DNA of 64,000 nucleotides, from assembly GCA_963813495.1 (NCBI GenBank), contig CAWEZC010000005.1:1-64000 (forward strand). The letters are read 5' to 3'. Shown piece after piece: positions 33,111-41,391 of this stretch. This DNA comes from JACVRW01 sp963813495 (GTDB taxonomy: Bacteria > Actinomycetota > Thermoleophilia > Solirubrobacterales > Thermoleophilaceae). The notes below the pieces were generated by a model that was not told where the DNA came from, did no database searches, and saw only the letters and a list, made by a program, of their open reading frames with translations. Position 1 is the stretch's first letter; each line of letters opens with the position of its first letter. Both the position numbers and the translations under genes were made by a program.

Positions 33111-33144
33111 CCCGCCGGGAACCGGCGCACGTTCGCCCGGCGGG
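33111..33144. terminator. 9-bp perfect hairpin between the exporter operon and secreted-protein gene
   Basis: CCCGCCGGG (33111-33119) pairs with CCCGGCGGG (33136-33144), loop 16 nt, followed by CCGTATTTTCGG. The short T-run makes it a plausible terminator for the exporter operon, though it ends only 16 nt before the next start and could also be a 5'-UTR structure. Confidence 0.5.
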
Positions 33145-33160
33145 CCGTATTTTCGGTGGG

Positions 33161-34858
33161 ATGAGGATGCGACTCGGTGTGATCGCGGCTCTGGGGGCGG
33201 CGCTGGCGCTGTCCGCCGGGCCCGCCTCGGCAGACGTGACGATGTCCGGCTTCAGGGTGGAGCCGCAATCGCTCGCGGCGGGCGGCCACCCCAACGTGAC
33301 GATCACGCAGACCCTGTCCTACGACAGCGCCGCGGACGACGTCAGGGACGCGTTCGTCCGCCTCGCTCCGGGATTGCTCGGCAATCCCCAGGCGGCGGCG
33401 GTCTGCCCGCCGCAGCAGTACGCGGCCGACGCCTGCCCATCCGATTCGGTGGTGGGCAGCGTGGTGGTCAACGCCAACGTCGCGCTGGTGCCAAGCGTTC
33501 TGCCCACGCTGCCGGCTCCGCCGGTCAACGGGGTGGTCTACAACCTGCGTCCGGCGGGCACCGAGCCCGCGCGCCTGGGCCTCGTGCTGGAGGCGGTCGG
33601 CGGACTCTCGAAGATCTTCCTGCAGGCTCCGGTGGAGCTCAAGCCGGGACCGGACGGGTACGGCCTCGAGTCGACCTTCGCCGACCAGCCGCGTGAGTCG
33701 GGTGGCCTCAACGTGCAGATCCAGAGGATCGCCCTGACCCTGCACGGACGGGCGAGCCGCGGCAGCTTCGTACGCATGCCCACCGCCTGCGCGCCGGGCG
33801 TCTCGGTCAGCCGGGCCAACTCCCATGACGCGCCGGCCAAGGCCTCGCAGAGGAGCTTTGCCTTCACGCCCGCCAACTGCCAGGCGCTGCCCTTCGAGGC
33901 GTCGGCCGAAGGCTCGGTCGGAGCGCCGGGCATGACCAAGCCCGGCACCTTCCCGCCGGTGTCGACCACTCTGCGCTTCGATCCCGAGCACGCGGCGCTG
34001 AAGCGGGCCGAGGTGATCCTCCCGAAGGCGGTGGCCGCCAGCCAGAGCGCGCTGCGGCGCACCTGTCTGCGTCCGCAGGCCGATGCCGGGGCATGTCCGG
34101 AGAGCTCGCGCGTGGGCACGGCGATCATCGACTCGCCGTTGCAGTCCCAGCCCGTGCGCGGACCGGTCTTCCTCGCGCTCAACACCCCCGCCGCGCTGCC
34201 CGGCCTGCTGGTTCTGCTCCCGCCTCCGGTGGGAGTGCGCCTCGACGGGGTGACCGAGCTGGGCGAGTTCGGCACCAGGAACACCTTCCCCTCCAACCCG
34301 GACCTGCCCGTGCGGAGCTTCAGGCTCGAGTTCGAGGCCGGACCCGAGAAGGGGCTCCTCCAGCTGAGCAAGGATCTCTGCGACAAGGAGACGGGCACCA
34401 CGATGAGCGTTGCCCTGGTCTCCCACTCCGGGAAGCGCCTCGAGTTCAAGCAGACCCTCGCCACCCCCGGCTGCGACCCCCGCGCGCGCGTCTCGGTCCG
34501 CCGCCGCGGCGGCACTGCACGCCTGGTTGCCCGCCTGAGCGCGGCTCGCGAGGGCCCGGCGATCACCTCGGCGACCCTCTCCCTGCCCAAGGGGCTGCGC
34601 CGTGGCAAGGTACGGCCCCGGGTGAAGATGGGAGCCTCGCGGGTCCGTCCCCTGGTCTCTCGCCGTCGGCTGAGCCTGCCGTTCCCAGGCGAGGGGGTGC
34701 GCGCGGCCACGCTGGTCTGGCCCGGCCTGAAGGCCGGCCGCCGCCTGAAGCGAACCGCGCGGGTGCGCCTCGCGCTGACGGACGCACGTGAGAAGACGAC
34801 GACGTTGCGTCTCCGGGTCCGCGTGCGAGGCAAGGCCCCGCGCAGTCCGAGCGGCTGA
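33161..34858 (+). CDS. Large secreted protein, unknown function
   Basis: 565 residues from ATG 33161 (second ATG at 33167). Signal peptide MRMRLGVIAALGAALALSAG followed by PASADV. The mature part is beta-rich, with paired cysteines (AVCPPQQYAADACPSDS, TACAPG, ANCQ, RTCLRPQADAGACP, LCDKE, PGCDP) suggesting disulfides and repeated domains of ~110 residues. The C-terminal ~130 residues are Arg-rich and beta-like. Similar proteins (with CPxxxxAxxxCPxxSxVG repeats) are common in Solirubrobacterales and unassigned. Likely cell-surface. Confidence 0.8.
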   Translation: MRMRLGVIAALGAALALSAGPASADVTMSGFRVEPQSLAAGGHPNVTITQTLSYDSAADDVRDAFVRLAPGLLGNPQAAAVCPPQQYAADACPSDSVVGSVVVNANVALVPSVLPTLPAPPVNGVVYNLRPAGTEPARLGLVLEAVGGLSKIFLQAPVELKPGPDGYGLESTFADQPRESGGLNVQIQRIALTLHGRASRGSFVRMPTACAPGVSVSRANSHDAPAKASQRSFAFTPANCQALPFEASAEGSVGAPGMTKPGTFPPVSTTLRFDPEHAALKRAEVILPKAVAASQSALRRTCLRPQADAGACPESSRVGTAIIDSPLQSQPVRGPVFLALNTPAALPGLLVLLPPPVGVRLDGVTELGEFGTRNTFPSNPDLPVRSFRLEFEAGPEKGLLQLSKDLCDKETGTTMSVALVSHSGKRLEFKQTLATPGCDPRARVSVRRRGGTARLVARLSAAREGPAITSATLSLPKGLRRGKVRPRVKMGASRVRPLVSRRRLSLPFPGEGVRAATLVWPGLKAGRRLKRTARVRLALTDAREKTTTLRLRVRVRGKAPRSPSG

Positions 34859-34863
34859 GCCTG

Positions 34864-34879
34864 GCGGCGTTCACGCCGC
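34864..34879 (+). terminator. Short GC hairpin after the secreted-protein stop
   Basis: GCGGCG (34864-34869), TTCA loop, CGCCGC (34874-34879), starting 6 nt after the TGA. It has no T-tract. Possible transcript end. Confidence 0.4.
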
Positions 34880-34895
34880 GGGCTCCTTGACGCAG

Positions 34896-34907
34896 GAACG
34901 TTTGTTC
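34896..34907. promoter_or_regulatory. SOS-box-like GAAC-N4-GTTC
   Basis: GAACGTTTGTTC fits the Gram-positive/actinobacterial LexA consensus (GAAC, four bases, GTTC). A TTGACG lies just before it (34887-34892). It stands 66 bp upstream of tRNA-Gln, which is not a usual SOS gene, so chance is quite possible. Confidence 0.35.
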
Positions 34908-34972
34908 GGTCGCGCACCGGACGGAACACCGATCGGTTTCTCGGCACCCTGTGTCTATCCTTACCCACCGAT

Positions 34973-35043
34973 TGCGGGGTCGTCCAATGGCAGGACGTCC
35001 GGCTCTGGACCGGAAAATCGGGGTTCGAGTCCCTGCCCCGCAA
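34973..35043 (+). tRNA. tRNA-Gln (anticodon CTG)
   Basis: Full cloverleaf: acceptor TGCGGGG (34973-34979) with CCCCGCA (35036-35042); D-stem GTCC/GGAC; anticodon stem TCCGG/CCGGA with loop CTCTGGA, giving anticodon CTG that reads CAG; T-arm CGGGG-TTCGAGT-CCCTG with one G-T pair. Discriminator base A35043; CCA is not encoded. 71 nt. Confidence 0.96.
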
Positions 35044-35076
35044 TGAACTGACCGGTCCCAGCGGGCGGGCGGACCC

Positions 35077-36168
35077 TCAGGCCAGCACGATCACGGCTTC
35101 GCCGGCTCCGCGCAGCTCCGCCACCCGCTGGGCCTCCTCATCGAGCTCCGCACGCCGGAACCGCCCGAGCTTCTCGATGGTGAGCTCTGCCTTCCTTCCC
35201 TTCGCCTTGACCCGCCACAGGCCGCTCAGGCGGCCATCCCGCAACACCGCTCCCGGGCTCGCCACCGGCCGGAACAGCCGCTTGCGCAGCTCGGGATCTG
35301 CGGCAAGCAGCGGCCGGTTGGGTTTCTGCAGATAGGGGTCACCCGGCGGTATCAGGCGGATGCCCTCCGCAGCGGGTGGCGATTGGAGCGCGCGCATGTC
35401 ATCGCTCATGAGCCATCCCGCCCTCTTGCCGACGCGCACCTCGGCGAGCTCGCCCGCCGCCTCGTCCCACAGGCGCTGGGCATGGGGCTTGGCGAGCCCC
35501 GCCCACTCGGCGAAGTCGGCGGGCTGTGCCGGTCCGTAGAAGCCGAGGAAGCGGCGAACGGCCTCGCTGGCCGCCGGCGTCCGGCCCGGCTTGCCCTTCC
35601 GGTAGCGGCGCCCGGAGTCGAGCCGAACGCCCGCCTTCACAGTGGCGTAGCGCCACAGCATCGGAGCGACATGATGGCTGCGGCAGCTCCGGCACCAGGG
35701 CATGAGGTCGGCGCCAACGCGCTCCCTCAGTTCCTGGTGCAGCTCGGTCCTGTCGAGCGTCCGGCCGTTCGCCAGCGCGTCCTTGGTGGCCGTCGCCACC
35801 TCCTCGAGCGCCTCGCTGGGAGCGAAGCCCTTGTCGGCGGCCAGACGCTGGACCTGCTGACCGAGCTGGACGCCAAGCTCGCCGTCGTCGCGGGCGATCA
35901 GGGCGCGACCATAGAGCGCCAGGTCGCCCGGCGCCAGCGCGTGGATCGCCCCGCGGACTACGTGGGCGACGACGAGCTCGCCGGCGTCGACCGCGCGATC
36001 GTAGGCCTCGCGGGAGAGGCGCTCGTCCCGCGCGGCCAGCGCCAGCAGCGCCGCGCCCCGGGCGAAGTCCGAGGCCGGGCACGCCGCCGCTTCGGCAGGC
36101 CCGCGGGCATCCCGAACGGCCAGCCCCGAGCGGGCCAGCCGGAAGGCCAGAACCTGATCCGCGTCCAC
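35077..36168 (-). CDS. Winged-helix DNA-binding domain protein (HTH_42 type)
   Basis: 363 residues from GTG 36168. Matches the winged helix DNA-binding (HTH_42) proteins: starts DADQVLAFRLARSGL, has VVAHVVRGAIHALAPGDLAL in the first winged helix, and RRFLGFYGPAQPADFAEWAG in a second. The C-terminus ends with the family's RVKAKGRKAELTIEKLG and GAGEAVIVLA. Members include YcaQ/AlkX-like DNA glycosylases that unhook crosslinks and many uncharacterised paralogs; whether this copy is a glycosylase is unclear. The GTG lacks a ribosome-binding site. Confidence 0.85.
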   Translation of the reverse strand: MDADQVLAFRLARSGLAVRDARGPAEAAACPASDFARGAALLALAARDERLSREAYDRAVDAGELVVAHVVRGAIHALAPGDLALYGRALIARDDGELGVQLGQQVQRLAADKGFAPSEALEEVATATKDALANGRTLDRTELHQELRERVGADLMPWCRSCRSHHVAPMLWRYATVKAGVRLDSGRRYRKGKPGRTPAASEAVRRFLGFYGPAQPADFAEWAGLAKPHAQRLWDEAAGELAEVRVGKRAGWLMSDDMRALQSPPAAEGIRLIPPGDPYLQKPNRPLLAADPELRKRLFRPVASPGAVLRDGRLSGLWRVKAKGRKAELTIEKLGRFRRAELDEEAQRVAELRGAGEAVIVLA

Positions 36169-36202
36169 TCGGAGGATGTTTGCAAGCGCGAGCGCCGCGG
36201 GC

Positions 36203-37015
36203 TTACACGGCCACGCGGGCGGCCGGCACCAGCCGCAGCCGGTCTGGCAGAAAGGGGACCACGCCGCGCTTGACGTAGATCGCCCCCGCCTTGACCAGCG
36301 CTTTGCGCACCAGCGCGGGCGGCACCGGGGCGAAGCCATACTGATCGCGGATGCGGTCGGGCAGGAGTGCGATGGTGATGAAGTTCGCGGTCTCGAGCAG
36401 CGGCTGGGCGATCCAGGGCACCGGCGGGTCGAGCACGATTGCCCGGGCCCGCTCCCGCGCCCAGGCGGTGACATGCAGAACATCCCCCTCGAGCATCGAG
36501 CGACGGTAATCGTCCAGGTCGGCCAGGGTGCGGGGCAGGTCCCGTACCCTCAGCCCGAAGAGGCGGCCGATGACCTTGTAGTCGTTCCACAGGGCGGACT
36601 CCTCCTCACGGGAGAGTGAGCCGACGTAGGCGCGGTAGACGACGATGCTCGAATCGACGAGCGTGAACAGCACCCACAGGAGCAGTTCGGGGTCGTCGGC
36701 GCGGTAGGGGGTTCCCGCGGGATAGATGCCCACCGGCTCGCGCAGCTGTCCACTCACCCGCCGGTGCATGGCCCGCACGCCGCGGGTCACGCGGTCGGCA
36801 TCCTCGCGCTCGCCGAACCCGATCGTGCTCATCACCTCGGCCGTGCGGGCCAGGCGATCGTAGGGCTCGTCCACGGCCGTCGAATGGGCGAGCAGACCGG
36901 ACACGGCGAGCGGATGAGCGGCCTGCATGAGGAGGGCGCGCGGTCCCGACAGGGCCAATGCGCGCTCGCGGTTGACCCGCCGCAGCATCGAGGAATCGTC
37001 GAAGTAGCCGGCCAT
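36203..37015 (-). CDS. MpaB-like oxygenase family protein (DUF2236)
   Basis: 270 residues. GPRALLMQAAHPLAVSGLLA, HRRVSGQLREPVGIYPAGTP and LLLWVLFTLVDSSIVVYRAY are characteristic of DUF2236/MpaB, whose members include heme-containing oxygenases such as latex-clearing protein. Helical protein, with conserved His in AAHP and in MHRRV that could serve as heme ligands in the family. Substrate unknown. Lies 34 nt upstream of the winged-helix gene on the same strand. Confidence 0.88.
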   Translation of the reverse strand: MAGYFDDSSMLRRVNRERALALSGPRALLMQAAHPLAVSGLLAHSTAVDEPYDRLARTAEVMSTIGFGEREDADRVTRGVRAMHRRVSGQLREPVGIYPAGTPYRADDPELLLWVLFTLVDSSIVVYRAYVGSLSREEESALWNDYKVIGRLFGLRVRDLPRTLADLDDYRRSMLEGDVLHVTAWARERARAIVLDPPVPWIAQPLLETANFITIALLPDRIRDQYGFAPVPPALVRKALVKAGAIYVKRGVVPFLPDRLRLVPAARVAV

Positions 37016-37198
37016 CGCTGTCAGCGTCCGTCCGTTACGTCAGGGTAGGGATCGCGCCAGGCCGCCAGCGAGGGTGACCGTCCGCGCGCACTCGGCCGTA
37101 TCGCCCCTGAGAGGAGTGCTGTGGCCAGAAATCGCAAGAAGGGCAAGGAAATCGCGTCGGACGTCGTCGAGTTCCCGCAGAACCGGAGCATGACCCCG

Positions 37199-37606
37199 TC
37201 AGCCGAGTGCCGCGACGCCGTCGCGCGCGCCCTGGCCACGGCGAAAGAAGTCCCATATCTCGACGACGTTCCCCTCTGGATCCTCCACGTAGACCGAGCG
37301 GTCACCGCCGGGATGCTCCACCGGGCCCCGCAGCGAGCTGCAGCCGCCGTCCTGGATCTTGACGACGAGCGCGTCGAGCGTGCCCGGCTCCGCGCTGAAG
37401 GCGAAGTGGACGTGCCGGCCCCCTTCATCCCCGAACTCCTTCTCGCCCGGGGCCCACAGGCCCAGGCGGGCGCTGTCTCCGACGGCGAGCCAGACGCGGT
37501 CGTCCTCGCGCGAGAGCACCTCGAATCCGAAGGCCTGGCGATAGAAGTCCTCGAGCGCGGAGATGTCGCGTGCTTCGAGGGTGAGCTCGGCGAATCCGTC
37601 GACCAT
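37199..37606 (-). CDS. VOC (glyoxalase/bleomycin resistance) family protein
   Basis: 135 residues. FAELTLEARDISALEDFYRQ, the middle GGRHVHFAF with a probable metal His, and SVYVEDPEGNVVEIWDFF with the late metal-site Glu show the two beta-alpha-beta-beta-beta units of a VOC protein. It is 3 nt downstream of the ECF sigma gene, so co-expressed. Reaction unknown. The stretch 37016-37198 between it and the MpaB-like gene start holds no feature I can support. Confidence 0.9.
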   Translation of the reverse strand: MVDGFAELTLEARDISALEDFYRQAFGFEVLSREDDRVWLAVGDSARLGLWAPGEKEFGDEGGRHVHFAFSAEPGTLDALVVKIQDGGCSSLRGPVEHPGGDRSVYVEDPEGNVVEIWDFFRRGQGARDGVAALG

Positions 37607-37609
37607 GGG

Positions 37610-38131
37610 TCAGGCCGCCGGAGCCAGGTTCTCGCGGGCCTTCTGCAGGCCCAGCCGCAGACGGCTCTTGGCGGTGCCGAGCGGCACGCCGGAGGCGTCG
37701 GACAGCTCGGCGGCCGAGAGCCCGCGCCCAAAGGCCAGCAGTACGGCCTCGCGCTGGGCCTCGGGCAGCTGCGCCACGGCCCTGAGCGCGCGGTTGCCCT
37801 CGTCGCGGCGCAGCACGGCGTCGGCCGGCGACTCGGATACGGCGTCACGCTCGTCGCGGCGCCCGAGCCGGTCCACGGCCGAATCGCGAGCCTGGCGGGA
37901 CCGCATCCGGTCGACCGCGCGGCTGCGAGCCATCATGGCGAGGTAGCCGGCCAGGCTGCCCCTGCCGGGATCGAACTTGTCCGGGTTGCGCCAGATGGTG
38001 ACGAACACATCCTGCACGACGTCCTCGGCCGCGGCCGCATCACCGAGCACGCGGAAGGCGGCGGAGAAGGCGCGCGGTGCGTAGGTCTGGTAGGCGCTGG
38101 TGAAGCCGTTGGGCGTGGCGAGTGCATTCAT
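37610..38131 (-). CDS. ECF RNA polymerase sigma factor (SigK-like)
   Basis: 173 residues from ATG 38131. Region 2: AFSAAFRVLGDAAAAEDVVQ with DVFVTIWRNPDKFDPGRGSL; region 4: LPEAQREAVLLAFGRGLSAA with GTAKSRLRLGLQKAR. Length is that of a plain ECF sigma. No anti-sigma gene lies next to it; the downstream partner is the VOC protein and the divergent neighbour is a MerR-DICT regulator, which may control it. Confidence 0.93.
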   Translation of the reverse strand: MNALATPNGFTSAYQTYAPRAFSAAFRVLGDAAAAEDVVQDVFVTIWRNPDKFDPGRGSLAGYLAMMARSRAVDRMRSRQARDSAVDRLGRRDERDAVSESPADAVLRRDEGNRALRAVAQLPEAQREAVLLAFGRGLSAAELSDASGVPLGTAKSRLRLGLQKARENLAPAA

Positions 38132-38163
38132 GCTGGAACCCCGTTTCCCCTTCGTACGATGAT

Positions 38164-38179
38164 CTAACGGAATGTTTAG
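38164..38179. promoter_or_regulatory. CTAA-N8-TTAG element in divergent promoter region
   Basis: CTAACGGAATGTTTAG has perfect 4-bp outer arms and sits in the AT-rich 73-bp gap between the ECF sigma and the MerR gene. A candidate site for the MerR dimer and/or overlapping -10 elements. Short arms, so weak. Confidence 0.35.
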
Positions 38180-38204
38180 CATAAATCGAACAGGTTGTTG
38201 AGGT

Positions 38205-39026
38205 TTGGCCAAGACACTGACCATCGGCCAGCTCGCCGAACGGACCGGATTGCAGCCGGCGACCCTGCGCATGTGGGAGCAGCGGCACGGTTTCCCGCGC
38301 GCCGAGCGCCTGCCCAGCGGGCACCGCCGCTACCCGGTCGAAGAGGTCGATCAGGTGATCGAGGTGCGGCGTGCCCGTGACGGCGGCCTGTCGCTGACCG
38401 CGGCCATCGACCGGCTCGTGAACGGCGTGGCCAAGAGCACCCCGTCGATCTACGCGGGGCTGCGCCGGCTGCGGCCCGACCTCCACCCCTACCCGGTGCC
38501 CAAGCGCCTGCTGGTGCCGATCTCGCACGCGATCGAGGACGAATGCTCGGTCCGCGGCGAGCGAGCCGTGTTCATCGGCTCCTTCCAGCGGGAGAGGTTC
38601 TACCGGCAGGCCGAGAAGCGCTGGCAGGGCTTTGCCCGCACGGCCGAGATCGCCGTGGCGCTGGCCGATTTCGACGAGACGCGCGAGCCGGAGGGAGGTC
38701 CGCTCGAGATCCCGATCGAACGCGGCCACCCGCTGGCCAACGAGTGGGCCATCATCTGCGACGGACCCGACTTCAGCGCCTGCCTGGCCGGCTGGGAGCG
38801 CCCCGGGCCGGGTGAGCGGGTGTTCGAGATGATGTGGTCGGTCGAGCCCGAGGTGGTGCGTGAGAGCGCCCGGCTGGGCCTCGAGCTGGCCGCCCGCCAG
38901 CTGCCCAGGCTCGAGGAGGTCGTGCCCGAGCGCTTCTCCGACCCCCCGGTGCTCGACAACGCCGCCGTCGAGCGCGCCACGGCCATCACGAACCGCATGC
39001 TGGCCTACGTGGCCGCGGCCGCCTGA
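38205..39026 (+). CDS. MerR-family regulator with DICT sensory domain
   Basis: 273 residues from TTG 38205. MerR HTH in the first 70 residues (LTIGQLAERTGLQPATLRMW, EQRHGFPRAERLPSGHRRY), then a DICT domain (~85-230, VPISHAIEDECSVRG, FIGSFQRERFYRQAEKRW). DICT domains are linked to light and other signalling in actinobacteria and cyanobacteria. The start is the only initiator near the homologous N-terminus. Divergent from the ECF sigma, convergent with the FAD reductase. Confidence 0.9.
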   Translation: MAKTLTIGQLAERTGLQPATLRMWEQRHGFPRAERLPSGHRRYPVEEVDQVIEVRRARDGGLSLTAAIDRLVNGVAKSTPSIYAGLRRLRPDLHPYPVPKRLLVPISHAIEDECSVRGERAVFIGSFQRERFYRQAEKRWQGFARTAEIAVALADFDETREPEGGPLEIPIERGHPLANEWAIICDGPDFSACLAGWERPGPGERVFEMMWSVEPEVVRESARLGLELAARQLPRLEEVVPERFSDPPVLDNAAVERATAITNRMLAYVAAAA

Positions 39027-39030
39027 CTCT

Positions 39031-40260
39031 CTAGAGCGAGTTGAGGCCGGTGCCCTCGTCGGCGAGAGCGGCCGGCTCCACCCGGACATGCCCGGTGATC
39101 AGCCGGCGGGCGTGCTCGAGGTCCTCGGAGCGGCCTACGCTGAGCGCCGCTGTGACGCGCCCGTCGTCCACGTAGAAGGCGCAGAAGCGGCCCTCGTCGA
39201 GCGATCCGCGCACCACCGGGTTTCCCGAGCCGGGGCCCACGTACTCGAGCGAGGCCCAGTCGGCCAGATCGGAGAAGAAGTAGGGCAGGGCGTCGTGCTC
39301 GACCCCGCGGCCCAGCATGTTGAGCGCGGCCGTCTTGCCGTGGTTGAAGGCCACGTCCCAGTGCTCCACGCGCAGCTGACGCCCGTGCACGGGGCTGTGG
39401 TACTCGCAGATGTCGCCCGCCGTGTAGATGCCGGGCACCGAGCTCTCGAGGCCGCCCGAGCAGCGCACGCCGCCCGACTCGCCCAGCTCGAGGCCCGCCG
39501 CCCGGGCGAGGATCACGTCCGGCGTGACGCCGGCGCCGATGACCACCAGGTCGCAGTCGAGCTCGAGGCCACCTTTGGTCACCACCCGGCTGACGCGCTG
39601 ACCTTCGCCCTCGAAGCGCTCCAGCTCGTCGCCGCCGTGCACGGTCACCCCGTGTTCCTCGAGAACGCCCTGGAAGAAGCCGCCGATCCGACTGCCGAAC
39701 TGGCGCTCGAGCGTGACCTGCTCCTGCATCACGATCGTGCACTTGTCGCCGTAAGCTGCGGTGAGTGAGGCCGCCACCTCGGTGCCGATGTAGCTGCCGC
39801 CGATGATCACCACTCGCTCCGCCTGCTCGGCCTCCTCGCGCAGGGCGTCCGAGTTGCCGAACGCCCGGATGTAGTGGATGCCCTCGAGCTCGCAGCCATC
39901 GACGCGCAGGCGGCGCACGTTGGCGCCGGTGGCCAGCAGAGCGTCGCCGAACTCGATCTCCTCCTTGGTGGAGAGCGTGGCCACCCGCTCGGCCGGGTCG
40001 AGCTTCATGACGCTGGTGCGCGTGAGCAGCTCGATGTCCTGCCGTGACCACCACTCGTCCGGGCGAAAGAGCACGTCCTCACGCGATTCCTTGCCCTGCA
40101 GATAGCCCTTGGTCAGCGGCGGGCGGTTGTAGGGCGGGTCGTACTCGCGCCCCACCAGCAGGATCGAGCCATCCCCGCCGCCCTCGCGCAGCCAGCGCGC
40201 GCAGTTGCCCGCCGCCAGGCCGCCACCCACCAGCAGGTGATCGACGCGGCGCCGAGTCAC
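39031..40260 (-). CDS. FAD-dependent ferredoxin/rubredoxin reductase-like oxidoreductase
   Basis: 409 residues from GTG 40260. Two Rossmann motifs: LLVGGGLAAGNCARWLREGG (FAD) and VVIIGGSYIGTEVAASL (NAD(P)H), with PPYNRPPLTKGYLQG and the second FAD motif SVPGIYTAGDICEY. C-terminal domain ends GRSEDLEHARRLITG. Resembles AIF-like reductases that pass electrons to ferredoxins. Starts 1 nt after the TrkA gene stop, so it is part of the TrkA transcription unit. Confidence 0.92.
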   Translation of the reverse strand: MTRRRVDHLLVGGGLAAGNCARWLREGGGDGSILLVGREYDPPYNRPPLTKGYLQGKESREDVLFRPDEWWSRQDIELLTRTSVMKLDPAERVATLSTKEEIEFGDALLATGANVRRLRVDGCELEGIHYIRAFGNSDALREEAEQAERVVIIGGSYIGTEVAASLTAAYGDKCTIVMQEQVTLERQFGSRIGGFFQGVLEEHGVTVHGGDELERFEGEGQRVSRVVTKGGLELDCDLVVIGAGVTPDVILARAAGLELGESGGVRCSGGLESSVPGIYTAGDICEYHSPVHGRQLRVEHWDVAFNHGKTAALNMLGRGVEHDALPYFFSDLADWASLEYVGPGSGNPVVRGSLDEGRFCAFYVDDGRVTAALSVGRSEDLEHARRLITGHVRVEPAALADEGTGLNSL

Positions 40261-40261
40261 G

Positions 40262-40930
40262 CTACGCCGCGGAACGGTTGGTGAAGCGCTCGGTCACACG
40301 GGACTCAATGCCCACGTCGAGCACCAGCAGCACCTCGTCACCCGCCTCGACCACCGAATCGCCCGAGGGGACGAAGCCACCTCCGTCGCGCAGGATCGAG
40401 ATCACCAGCGAGCCGTCGGGCAGGCCGAGGTCCTTGACCGACTTGCCCGCCGCGTCCGAGCCGTCGGCCACCTCGAGCTCGATGATCTCGAGTCGCTCCT
40501 CGGGCAGGTCGAGCAGATGGACGAGCCCGTACTTGGGAACCTCGTGCTCGATCAGGCGCAGGATCAGATCGGTGGCCGAGATCACCGGCTTGACGCCCAG
40601 CAGCTCGAAATGCTGGAGGTTGCGCGGGTTGTTGCAGCGGGCGACCACGCGGGCCACGCCGTACTTCTCGCGGGCGACCTGGGAGATCAGGATGTTGTCC
40701 TCGTCGTCGCCGGTGACCGCCACCACGAGGTCCGCGCGCTCGATCCCGGCGCGCTCGAGCACCCAGAGCTCCGAGCCGTCGCCGTACAGCGCGCTGTGCT
40801 CGAGCTCCTGTTCCACCACCGCGTAGCGACGCGGATCGGCCTCGACGACGGTCACCTCGTGGCGCTTGTTGATGAGCTCGCGCGCGAGGTTCCAGCCGAC
40901 CTTGCCGGCTCCCACGATCAGCACGTACAT
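40262..40930 (-). CDS. trkA: TrkA-type potassium uptake regulatory protein (RCK-N plus RCK-C)
   Basis: 222 residues. RCK-N Rossmann motif MYVLIVGAGKVGWNLAREL with acidic VVEADPRR after beta-2 (NAD+ preference), and TGDDEDNILISQVAREKYG; RCK-C-like domain from ~140, ending GDEVLLVLDVGIESRVTE. Gating subunit of a K+ transporter, binding NAD(H)/ATP. It follows the shorter TrkA protein by 2 nt. This is the actinobacterial CeoB/CeoC-like pair. Confidence 0.93.
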   Translation of the reverse strand: MYVLIVGAGKVGWNLARELINKRHEVTVVEADPRRYAVVEQELEHSALYGDGSELWVLERAGIERADLVVAVTGDDEDNILISQVAREKYGVARVVARCNNPRNLQHFELLGVKPVISATDLILRLIEHEVPKYGLVHLLDLPEERLEIIELEVADGSDAAGKSVKDLGLPDGSLVISILRDGGGFVPSGDSVVEAGDEVLLVLDVGIESRVTERFTNRSAA

Positions 40931-40932
40931 GT

Positions 40933-41379
40933 CTAGCCCGAGACCCCTTCGAAGCGGATTTGGCCGCGTACCGCCGCCTCGAGAAGCTCGATCGCGGTCT
41001 GCGTCGGGCAGACCGTCTGCAGGCCCTGCTCGGCATACCAGCGCGCGCGGGCGGGGTCGAGCACCCGGACCACCACGCGTTCGACGTCGAAGCGACGCTG
41101 GGCGATCTGGGCGATCACGAGGTTGGTGTTGTCACCGTCGGTCGAGGCCACGAAGGCGTCCGCCTGCTCGATGCCGGCCGCCAGCAGAGCGTCGATCTCG
41201 AGCGCCGTGCCCTCGGTGAAGCGCCCCCCGCGCTCCTCCCAGCTCTGATCGGCGCCGCGGTCGAGGAGGGCGATCGCCTCGGCGTCCTCGTCCAGCACGG
41301 ATACCTCGTGCCCCTCTTCCAGCATCGCGTGGGCGATCGAAGAGCCCACGCGTCCGCAACCGACTATCAACACGAACAT
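40933..41379 (-). CDS. Short TrkA-N (RCK-N only) protein
   Basis: 148 residues: MFVLIVGCGRVGSSIAHAML, SVLDEDAEAI (acidic end of beta-2), ADAFVASTDGDNTNLVIAQI, RRFDVERVVVRVLDPARARW. The RCK-C domain is missing, as expected for the shorter member of the paired Ceo/Trk proteins. Probably heterodimerises with the full TrkA downstream and lies 12 nt after the APC permease stop, so they are co-expressed. Confidence 0.9.
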   Translation of the reverse strand: MFVLIVGCGRVGSSIAHAMLEEGHEVSVLDEDAEAIALLDRGADQSWEERGGRFTEGTALEIDALLAAGIEQADAFVASTDGDNTNLVIAQIAQRRFDVERVVVRVLDPARARWYAEQGLQTVCPTQTAIELLEAAVRGQIRFEGVSG

Positions 41380-41391
41380 GGCGGTTCAACT

